Shown here: positions 1-6,689 of the stretch, piece by piece
Layout of the letters: each line of letters starts with the position of its first letter
Numbering within the stretch: the stretch's first letter is position 1
Assembly: GCA_900556965.1 (NCBI GenBank)
Contig: USQV01000025.1
Coordinates: 1-8,517 of the forward strand
From: an uncultured Clostridium sp.
GTDB taxonomy: Bacteria > Bacillota_A > Clostridia > Lachnospirales > Lachnospiraceae
Reading direction: 5' to 3'
DNA length: 8,517 bases
Notes under the pieces: model-generated
What the model was told of the DNA's origin: nothing
Seen by the model: only the letters and a program-made list of their open reading frames with translations
The model's database searches: none
Translations under genes and position numbers: made by a program

Positions 1-66
1 CTGCTTCAATTGCGAAAAGCAATAAGCAGTGGGTGGGGACTTGCTTGTATCAGGATATGAGCAAGT
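1..66 (+). other. Two consecutive hairpins, 3' part of an unidentified transcript
   Basis: Two stem-loops stand immediately before a terminator. The first pairs CTGCTT (1-6) with AAGCAG (24-29) and ATTGC (9-13) with GCAAT (19-23) around a GAAAA loop, with CA bulged. The second pairs ACTTGCT (39-45) with AGCAAGT (60-66), with a symmetric TG/TG internal loop and a small TAT/ATA inner stem. A G-rich single strand (GGGTGGGG, 31-38) lies between them. Three adjacent hairpins without an open reading frame would suit the 3' end of a structured non-coding RNA, but a long 3' UTR of an upstream gene is equally possible. I do not recognise the family, and the 5' part is outside the window. Confidence 0.4.
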
Positions 67-70
67 AGTG

Positions 71-104
71 AAGCGGATTGCGAATATCCGCTTGCCCTTT
101 TTTT
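71..104 (+). terminator. Intrinsic (rho-independent) terminator of the upstream transcript
   Basis: A perfect 8-bp stem, AAGCGGAT (71-78) with ATCCGCTT (86-93), encloses a 7-nt loop. It is followed after GCCC by a run of seven T (98-104). This is the standard form of a factor-independent terminator on the plus strand. It separates the upstream transcript from the surface-protein gene, which has its own promoter about 290 bases further on. Confidence 0.88.
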
Positions 105-350
105 ATTGTAGGAAATCAGCCTGCTTAAAAACAGAGGTATGCCAGAAAAAGGTCAATAAATGTAATCATGGTGAAAAGATAGCCATACAGGAGTTTTTCC
201 ATAAAGCCGGTTCCTCACTTCCTTTGTACTTATATTTCGGGCCAGCCTGTGGTCAGATGATTCTACCTATTACAATAGCATGGATGGATCGTTTTGTAAA
301 ACGAAAAGCGGTATCATGGGGGAACTTCAGGCAAAAGCAAGAAGAAAATA
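105..350. other. Intergenic stretch without a supportable gene
   Basis: An open frame with a GTG start at 29 runs through to 394, but it begins inside the RNA hairpins and crosses the terminator. It has no ribosome binding site and its product resembles no family I know. The only small structure I see is an inverted repeat CGTTTT/AAAACG (290-295 and 298-303). The stretch is probably a long leader or spacer upstream of the surface-protein promoter. An uncharacterised upstream regulatory region cannot be excluded. Confidence 0.55.
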
Positions 351-379
351 TGCGTTTGGTACCAAATTTGTGCGTTTCG
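351..379 (+). promoter_or_regulatory. Candidate LytTR-type operator (direct repeats) with overlapping palindrome
   Basis: Two near-identical 9-mers, TGCGTTTGG (351-359) and TGCGTTTCG (371-379), are direct repeats 20 bp apart, about two helical turns. They lie just upstream of the -35 box at 391. Against the published LytTR consensus [TA][AC][CA]GTTN[AG][TG], by eye they match at 8 and 7 of 9 positions, and paired direct repeats upstream of -35 are typical for AgrA/LytR-type regulators. The usual gap is 12-13 bp, while here it is 11 bp. A perfect 12-bp palindrome TTTGGTACCAAA (355-366) overlaps the first repeat and could instead be a dimeric repressor site. No regulator gene is in the window, so the assignment is an inference. 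Confidence 0.35.
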
Positions 380-390
380 TGCAAGGTGTA

Positions 391-419
391 TTGAAAAAAC
401 TTTTCGGATATTATATTAT
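391..419 (+). promoter_or_regulatory. Sigma-A promoter of the large surface-protein gene
   Basis: TTGAAA (391-396) and TATTAT (414-419) each match the sigma-A consensus at 5 of 6 positions and are separated by exactly 17 bp, in AT-rich surroundings. Transcription would start near 426, leaving a 5' leader of roughly 45 nt before the ATG at 470. The match is good enough to support substantial basal expression, with the repeats just upstream placed for activation or modulation. Confidence 0.78.
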
Positions 420-454
420 ATAGTAAAATCAGGTAACAAGGTCGAAATGCTTAT

Positions 455-464
455 AAAGGAGAGG
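455..464 (+). promoter_or_regulatory. Ribosome binding site fixing the start at 470
   Basis: AAAGGAGAGG contains a GGAG core that ends 8 nt before the ATG. This supports 470 as the true start. The protein then opens directly with a signal peptide. Confidence 0.85.
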
Positions 465-469
465 ATTAT

Positions 470-3400
470 ATGGGTAAAAGAAGGTGGCATGAGAGGCTGT
501 CGGCAGCCGTGCTGGCAGCGATACTTGCAGTCAATTACGGCGGGGCGAATATATCAGCAAGAGCAGATATGGTTTCCGCTGTCGAGGAAAGTATTCAAGC
601 GGAGGCAAAAAGGCTGACGGCGTCTCCGTCCAATGCGGAAAAAACAGAAAAGACAGAAAAAACAGAAAAAACAGAGCAGGCGAACACAGAAAAGGAGAAA
701 GCTTCAGAAGCTGCGGTCGCAACGTCCTCTGACGCAAAAAATCCGGAGAGCACAAAAATTCCCGAGATCAGTGCAGCAGCCAAAAAGACCGGGAGTACAA
801 TGTATGCAGATGCTTCCGAGAATATCGTCTATACGATCAGTCCTGCTTCCGAAGGCTTTTCGGTTAGCGGCGGAGCACTCAATACAAATGTCACTAAGCT
901 TACAGAGGCGGTAAAGGCAATCTTAGCCCAGAGCAAAACAAAAAAGGTGGCCATAGACTTCGATAAGATTGTTTCTTCGGAAAGCGATGGCATTAAGCTT
1001 GACACTCCGTGCGAACTGACCCTGACGGGCTCCTATGAAGCGGTAGGATCATCGGGAGCGTTGTTTAAAATCAACAGCGCCGGCTGCTTTACCATACACA
1101 ATACCGCAAATATCACAATATCTTATCAGGCGATCATAAATAGTGCAGGTGCAGAAGCAGAAGTGATCTTTGAGCATAATGGCGGCACTCTTGCGCACAG
1201 CGCCGGAGGCCAGTTATTTAACCTGAAGACCAATGATAAGGTATATCTGACGGGCGGGGAGATAAACGGTAGTGTTTTTGGAAATCTGACGGGAGGATAT
1301 GTAGAGATCTCCGATGGTGTCTGGAACGGAAGCCTTCGTTCCGTAAAAAAAGTCAACATAAGCGGAGGCCGCTTAGAAAATTGTAAAGCCGATACATATT
1401 CGATATATGCGATCAGCGGAGCCGAAAAATTATCGATCAGCGGCGGCGAGATCTATGCAGAAAATACAAATACAAATACGACTGACTCCAACAGAGCAGC
1501 CTATGCCATCAGCATGGCGAATAAGACCGAATTGACCTTATCCGGCGATGTCGATATCTCTGCCTTATGTAACGGCGGAAAACAGGGCTCCCTATATTAT
1601 TCTAAGGATGGCTCCTATCCTACGGTGGATGCGACCGGCTTGACCTCGATTAATTCCGGTTTTACTCTGGCGCCTTATTCTGCAGCAATGGATTCAAGCT
1701 CGGCGCTGACGAACTGGATGGAGTGTTCTGATGATAACATTGACTCATTGCTCGCGAGTATAAAATTAAACGTGATTTGCCCGAATGCGACGACACAGGC
1801 TAAATATGATAGTTATATATTAAAAAAGGCCGCCGGAAATTATATCCGGATCGTAGATAAAAATGCTCCGGCAAGCCAGATCGTAAAAGGCGTTATTAAA
1901 AAAGCGGATATTCAGCAGTCAACGGTGGAAGGTAAATATGATGTTACCGTTACGTATGCCCCGGGAGGAGAAGGGACAGAGGAAAATAAGAATTACCAGT
2001 ATGATAAAACCTCCGGCAGCGTATCCGGTATATTAAATGATATCCTGCTTATGAATACGGGAACTGCCGGCCCTCAGATCATTATTGGCAGTACGGATAA
2101 GCCGATCAGTGAGGATATTACGATAGATACGGCGGGCTTCAGTGAGGAGAATGCCGTTATATTAGAAGGAAAGATCGGAGGAAGGGTCACGGTCACCGGA
2201 AAAGGAACATTAAAATCCAGCCTTAGCTGTTCCGGCTTTGTTGGCGCGACACCGAGTACGATCCATATTACAGGAGGAGAAATCATCGGGGTAATTACGA
2301 AATCGCCGATTATCCAATTGAGTGCAGCAAACCTGATCGTTGAAGGAGACAGCACATTGATCAGGAATGCGAATTTATCAGGCTCTGCTGAGATCTGCGA
2401 TACGATCAGTGCGACAGGCGGCGTACAGGTCACGATCCGGGGAGGCACGATCGAGTCTTATAGCGGACGTGCTTTGTATATATACAGAAAAGGAGATTCT
2501 GTCTTAGCCGACTCCTATGCTTCTCTCCTTGTCGAGGGAGGAAGCATAGTAGGAGCCCAATATGGTATTTACAATACCGAGCATAATGAAGTCACGATAA
2601 AGGGTGGTACGATTCATGGGGATACATCCGATATCTTCCTTGCCCATAACATCACTCAAATCCCTCGTGCACCAAAAAGGTTTACCGTGGAGAATGAAAG
2701 CCCCTCAAAGCCATTCCCCTTTGATAAGATGCAAATCGAAAACCTATCCAGTACGAATGAGATCGATTTTACGAAGGCAAAGTTTAAGACTAACGATAAT
2801 AATTTAAGTATCGTTCTCAACAGCGGAGCGGTAGCAGGCAAGCTGTTTCGAGTATCCACAAAAGAATACAGGAGCTTTCTAGAGAAGGTTAAGCTTTCCG
2901 GCCCGGCAGCGCCGGTCTGCGTAGTCTATAATTCTGCCGAGCCCTCAGCTTCGCAGAATACGACAGACATCTATGCGTTCCCAAAGACAGAGCAGAGGAC
3001 GGTTCATGTTAAATATTATAACAAGTATACAGATACAGAGCCGTTTTATGATGAATATCTTTTAAAAGAATATACGGTCAATGGTGCAGAACCGATAAGC
3101 AGCTACTTGAGTAAAACAGTGCCTACCGGGGCAAACCCGGATAAGTTTTCTGTATGGCGCTATAAGGATGACATAAGAATGGGTACAGCGGCAGATGAAA
3201 CGAAAGCCGTTAATCAGCTTGTGGAGGATAGGCTTACTCCGGAGGCAACTGGCGCCCCGGTGGTCGAGCTTTACGCAGGATATAAGGTCTCTCTTACGGG
3301 TAACGCAGCTGCTACCGGAGACAGCTCGGTCAGCTTTGAGGCAACATCTGATGGAACGACCCTGTATTATACAGATAAGACAAAGTATAGCCCATACAGT

Positions 3401-6400
3401 GGTGAAGAATTAAGGGCGGCGGCTAAGGCCGAAGCAACAAAAGAAGATTTTCAGTCTTTAACCTCAGGAGATGGTAGCTTCACAATTTCCTACACGAATC
3501 TGGAGCCGGGACAATCCTATTCCTGTATTATGGTTGCCGAAAATGAAAATCTTGATGTATCCGATGCCCTTACGCTGACGGCAAAGACAAATAACCGTGT
3601 ATTAAATAAAGATGATTTCAGCATTGGCGAGACCAAATTCACCTATACCGGAAATCAGGATACACATGGAGTGATCGTAACACCGACTTTAAAAAACAGT
3701 GGAAAATTCGAGATCGATATGGTACGTTACAAAAAGAAGGAGGGAGATGAATATACAGGAAGCTTCCTCGGAGCACAGGCGGCAGCCGGTGTATATGGCG
3801 TATTTGTAACTACGAATTCGGAAGCAACCGGGATCAAGCGTGCGACAGATCTGTTCCTCTGCGATATGACGATCGAGAAGGCGGATTTTAATCCTTTGTG
3901 GTTTAAGACCCTCAGTAAGATAACCTATGGTCAGGATGCGGCAAAAACTTTAAAACCGGTGATCCGGGAAGAATACAGCACAGCCGGTGCCACAGCCATT
4001 ATTACCGGCTATGGAGAGATCAGCTATAAGCTATATGAAGATGCGGCCCTTACAACAGAGGTTTCCCGAAACAGCAGTGGACACTATGACGTGTGCCTGA
4101 AGGAAGACGGAACCGTTGGCCAATATTATGTGGGAGTTACCTGTACGGAAGGAATAAATGTTAAGGCACAGGAAACATCGGTCCCAATCTTCAATAATCA
4201 GCTGACGATCGAGAAAGCAGACCACACATTTTCCGGGCTGACCTGTGAAAATATCTATTACGGCGAGTCACCGTCCCCCGGAGTTCATCTAAAAAATGCG
4301 GATTCAGACGCAGCTTATACAGAAGCGGATGCCGGGCCGGTGCGGTTTGCCTACACACAGGACATTAGCGGAAGTGACAGTGCGGTTTGGTCTGCAGCAA
4401 ATAACGTCGGAAAATGGTATGTGCGTGCCGAGATCGATGAAAGCCAGAATTTCAATGGAGCGAAAAGTGAATGGAAGGAGTTTAGCGTCAATAAGGCAGA
4501 GCTTAAAGTTTCGGTTAAGACGCTCGACTCTAAGACGTATGACGGATCGACGGCAGCAAGCGGTACCCTTTCGCTGGAAGCCGTAAAGGGAAAGCTCCTT
4601 TCGGCGGATGAAGCAGAGCTGGGAGCAAGCGGAGTTTTCGCATGGACATCTCCGGCAGCAGGAACAAATACGGTGAATGTTTCAGGGATCCAACTTACCG
4701 GCACGGCAAAAGATAATTACTGCATCGTGGAGGGCGGCGACAGCCTTACCGGAATATCCTGTCAGGATGCCCAAATTATAGCTGCAGAGCTTACCGGAGT
4801 TTCTGTAACGCAGAGAAACTCTCTTACCTACAATGCTCAGCCTCAGGTGGCGGAGGTCGCAGTCATGGCAACAGCCATTAACGGAAATGCGGTAGGCTTT
4901 GTCTATGGCCTGACAGCAGAGCAGGCGGCCGATCCGGCCACAGCTTCCCCTGCAGTACCGGCCTTTACCGATGCCGGAGAGCACAGGGTATATTATGTGG
5001 CATCAGCATCGGATCATAAGCCGGAAACGGGAAGCTTTATCGTAACGATCCTTGAGGCCCCGCTTATTGGCGTGGCGTCAGAGAATTACACCGGAAATTA
5101 TGACGGAAGGGCCCATGGCATTTCCGTAAACTTAACGGCAGCTGCCGAAGGCGGAACCATCTTATACGGAGAAACAGAGGGTGAGTGTACGCTTACTGAA
5201 AATCCGCTGTACCGAAATGCAGGTACTTATACCGTATATTATGAGGTTTCCAAGGATAACTATATAACCCATAAGGGGCAGGCCCTTGTGACCATCGATC
5301 CGGCAGACCTTACCGTGACGGCAGATCCGAAGACGGTCGCTTACAAGGAAGCGCCGCCGGTATACAGCAGCAAGATCAGCGGACTGGTGGGCGATGATAC
5401 AGAGGAAGCTCTGGAGGGGGAGATCACCTACCTGTGCGATTACGCAGTCGGAAAAGATGTCGGAGAATATGAGATCCTTCCCTCGGGTCTTACGGCAAAG
5501 AACGGAAACTATAGGATCGCATATATCCCGGGAACCCTTAACGTAACTCAGGCGGCACCGGAGCTCTCAATCGAAAATCTCTCCGCACTGGATCGTGTTT
5601 ACGATGCAGCGGCACTGGAGCCGGAGGTACGTTCCGATAGTGACGGAGCACTTACGGTAACGTTTATGAAGGGAAATGAGATTATTCCAAATGCCCCGGC
5701 CGCTGTGGGAAGCTATCGGGTGATCGTAAATACAGAGGCCACGAAGAATTGTCTGGCGGGAAATAAGGAATTTTCATTTGAGATTCGAAAGGCGCCGCTT
5801 ACCGTTACCGCAAAGGATCTGCGGATCCCTGTAAGTAGTGAGATCCCTGAGTATGAGGCGGTATACGAGGGCTTTGCCGGAGCCGATAACGCGGCTTCCT
5901 TAGGCGGAAACCTTCAGTTCACCTGTTCCTATACGAAGGAGAGCGCAGTCGGTGCTTATGAGATCATGCCTTATGGCCTTACCTCTGAAAACTACGAGAT
6001 CCGTTTTGTCAGAGGAACACTGACGGTTGAAAGAAAGAGCGGAGGCGGAAGCAGCAGCGGAGGCGGAAGCAGCAGCTCTGACGACAGAGATGAGAGAGAG
6101 GAAAAACAGAAAGCAGAAGCTGACACGATGAGCGAGTCCGGAAGCTGGAAACGGAATGAAAAGGGCTGGTGGTATGAGTTTAAGGATACCTCCTACCCGA
6201 TGGGCGGCTGGAGCAAGGACGCAGAAGGAAATATCATCGAAACTCTGACATGGAAGAAGATTAAGGGCAGATGGTGGGCCTTTGGCGCAGACGGATACCT
6301 TAAAACCGGCTGGGTAAAGGACAATGTCACAGGAAACTGGTATATGAATGATGAAAATACCGGAATGCTTGAGGGATGGTTCCTAGATCCTCATAGCAGC

Positions 6401-6595
6401 AGCTGGTATTATCTGGAGCCGAGTACCGGGATTATGCTTACCGGCTGGCACTTCATCAATGGAAGCTGGTATTATCTTTCTGAGACATCCGGAGCGATCC
6501 CGTTAGGAGCCATGTACCGTTCTGCGTGGACACCGGACGGATATCTGGTGGACGAGACCGGAGCATGGAAAGAAGCTGCGGGAAGAAAGCAGTAA
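470..6595 (+). CDS. Giant secreted choline-binding-type surface protein (beta-helix, Ig-like/MBG domains, CW repeats)
   Basis: A 2041-residue exported protein, probably an adhesin or wall-anchored stalk. The signal peptide has a basic KRRWHER start, a hydrophobic core (10-21) and a likely cut after ARA (30-32). Residues 40-110 are charged low-complexity sequence with four EKT units. Two regions rich in ISGG/TGGEI-like turns (about 130-400 and 485-735) resemble right-handed beta-helices. About 843-935 begins with a short TVHVKYYNK strand that may be an InlB-like B-repeat. About 938-1041 looks Fn3-like. Ig-like modules follow (about 1042-1340), then a YDG-type domain (about 1341-1440, KTYDG at 1355) and two related Ig-like modules. 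Two MBG_2-like domains (about 1612-1694 and 1774-1854) flank another Ig-like module. A GGGSSSGGGSSS linker and an acidic/basic stretch lead to aromatic CW repeats (about 1892-2005) and a TPDGYLVDETGAW cap. There is no LPXTG or membrane anchor, so attachment would be non-covalent through the repeats. I see no catalytic motif. Domain limits are by eye; the ligand is unknown. Confidence 0.9.
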   Translation: MGKRRWHERLSAAVLAAILAVNYGGANISARADMVSAVEESIQAEAKRLTASPSNAEKTEKTEKTEKTEQANTEKEKASEAAVATSSDAKNPESTKIPEISAAAKKTGSTMYADASENIVYTISPASEGFSVSGGALNTNVTKLTEAVKAILAQSKTKKVAIDFDKIVSSESDGIKLDTPCELTLTGSYEAVGSSGALFKINSAGCFTIHNTANITISYQAIINSAGAEAEVIFEHNGGTLAHSAGGQLFNLKTNDKVYLTGGEINGSVFGNLTGGYVEISDGVWNGSLRSVKKVNISGGRLENCKADTYSIYAISGAEKLSISGGEIYAENTNTNTTDSNRAAYAISMANKTELTLSGDVDISALCNGGKQGSLYYSKDGSYPTVDATGLTSINSGFTLAPYSAAMDSSSALTNWMECSDDNIDSLLASIKLNVICPNATTQAKYDSYILKKAAGNYIRIVDKNAPASQIVKGVIKKADIQQSTVEGKYDVTVTYAPGGEGTEENKNYQYDKTSGSVSGILNDILLMNTGTAGPQIIIGSTDKPISEDITIDTAGFSEENAVILEGKIGGRVTVTGKGTLKSSLSCSGFVGATPSTIHITGGEIIGVITKSPIIQLSAANLIVEGDSTLIRNANLSGSAEICDTISATGGVQVTIRGGTIESYSGRALYIYRKGDSVLADSYASLLVEGGSIVGAQYGIYNTEHNEVTIKGGTIHGDTSDIFLAHNITQIPRAPKRFTVENESPSKPFPFDKMQIENLSSTNEIDFTKAKFKTNDNNLSIVLNSGAVAGKLFRVSTKEYRSFLEKVKLSGPAAPVCVVYNSAEPSASQNTTDIYAFPKTEQRTVHVKYYNKYTDTEPFYDEYLLKEYTVNGAEPISSYLSKTVPTGANPDKFSVWRYKDDIRMGTAADETKAVNQLVEDRLTPEATGAPVVELYAGYKVSLTGNAAATGDSSVSFEATSDGTTLYYTDKTKYSPYSGEELRAAAKAEATKEDFQSLTSGDGSFTISYTNLEPGQSYSCIMVAENENLDVSDALTLTAKTNNRVLNKDDFSIGETKFTYTGNQDTHGVIVTPTLKNSGKFEIDMVRYKKKEGDEYTGSFLGAQAAAGVYGVFVTTNSEATGIKRATDLFLCDMTIEKADFNPLWFKTLSKITYGQDAAKTLKPVIREEYSTAGATAIITGYGEISYKLYEDAALTTEVSRNSSGHYDVCLKEDGTVGQYYVGVTCTEGINVKAQETSVPIFNNQLTIEKADHTFSGLTCENIYYGESPSPGVHLKNADSDAAYTEADAGPVRFAYTQDISGSDSAVWSAANNVGKWYVRAEIDESQNFNGAKSEWKEFSVNKAELKVSVKTLDSKTYDGSTAASGTLSLEAVKGKLLSADEAELGASGVFAWTSPAAGTNTVNVSGIQLTGTAKDNYCIVEGGDSLTGISCQDAQIIAAELTGVSVTQRNSLTYNAQPQVAEVAVMATAINGNAVGFVYGLTAEQAADPATASPAVPAFTDAGEHRVYYVASASDHKPETGSFIVTILEAPLIGVASENYTGNYDGRAHGISVNLTAAAEGGTILYGETEGECTLTENPLYRNAGTYTVYYEVSKDNYITHKGQALVTIDPADLTVTADPKTVAYKEAPPVYSSKISGLVGDDTEEALEGEITYLCDYAVGKDVGEYEILPSGLTAKNGNYRIAYIPGTLNVTQAAPELSIENLSALDRVYDAAALEPEVRSDSDGALTVTFMKGNEIIPNAPAAVGSYRVIVNTEATKNCLAGNKEFSFEIRKAPLTVTAKDLRIPVSSEIPEYEAVYEGFAGADNAASLGGNLQFTCSYTKESAVGAYEIMPYGLTSENYEIRFVRGTLTVERKSGGGSSSGGGSSSSDDRDEREEKQKAEADTMSESGSWKRNEKGWWYEFKDTSYPMGGWSKDAEGNIIETLTWKKIKGRWWAFGADGYLKTGWVKDNVTGNWYMNDENTGMLEGWFLDPHSSSWYYLEPSTGIMLTGWHFINGSWYYLSETSGAIPLGAMYRSAWTPDGYLVDETGAWKEAAGRKQ
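638..673 (+). repeat. Four 9-bp tandem repeats coding for EKT units
   Basis: Units of GAAAAAACA, the second with one base change (GAAAAGACA), encode four Glu-Lys-Thr units just after the signal peptide of the surface protein. The unit length is a multiple of three, so slippage would alter spacer length without breaking the frame. This makes strain-to-strain length variation more likely than on/off switching. Confidence 0.9.
6041..6076 (+). repeat. Perfect 18-bp tandem duplication coding for the GGGSSS linker
   Basis: GGAGGCGGAAGCAGCAGC occurs twice without a mismatch and encodes residues 1858-1869 as two GGGSSS units. It joins the last MBG_2-like domain to the wall-binding repeats. It reads as a flexible hinge, and the perfect identity suggests a recent duplication. 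Confidence 0.93.
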
Positions 6596-6622
6596 AAGAG
6601 CAGTAATAAAACAGTAAAAGAA
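6590..6622 (+). repeat. Triple 11-bp tandem repeat holding the stop codon
   Basis: Three abutting 11-bp units, CAGTAAAAGAG, CAGTAATAAAA and CAGTAAAAGAA, span the end of the surface-protein gene. The first contains its TAA stop (6593-6595). The unit length is not a multiple of three, so the repeated TAA falls in a different frame each time (6593, 6604, 6615). All three plus-strand frames are therefore closed within 25 bases. Confidence 0.85.
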
Positions 6623-6623
6623 C

Positions 6624-6675
6624 AACGTGCCGATCCATGGCCTGCTTCATACGGGCTGTGGGTCGGCACGTTTCG
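6624..6675. terminator. Long hairpin after the surface-protein gene, probable terminator
   Basis: Bases 6624-6643 can pair without a break with 6653-6672, around a 9-nt loop. The outer ten pairs (AACGTGCCGA with TCGGCACGTT) are perfect and four inner pairs are G-U. On the plus strand only a short TTT follows, a weak tail, so it may also act as a 3' stabilising hairpin. On the minus strand the same stem would be followed by a T-rich stretch (complement of the A-rich bases before 6624), so it could end transcription from either side. It starts 29 bases after the stop codon. Confidence 0.72.
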
Positions 6676-6689
6676 TAAAGCGGACAAAA

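Noticed and set aside
29..394. Open frame of 121 codons with a GTG start, plus strand
   Set aside because: It starts inside the left-edge hairpin structure, reads through a clear intrinsic terminator, has no ribosome binding site, and its Cys- and aromatic-rich product looks like translated non-coding sequence.
1451..1482. AATACA repeats coding for NTNTNT, considered as a phase-variable tract
   Set aside because: There are only about three short units, of six bases each and in frame, too few and of the wrong length to switch expression.
2074..2448. Antisense open frame of 124 codons inside the surface-protein gene
   Set aside because: It lies wholly opposite a well-supported coding frame. 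The same holds for the antisense frames at 4351-4704, 4682-4984 and 7808-8158. None shows a start signal or family resemblance.
6497..6595. LPXTG sortase signal or C-terminal membrane anchor in the large surface protein
   Set aside because: The C-terminus has no LPXTG-like motif, hydrophobic segment or basic tail; attachment by CW repeats explains it.
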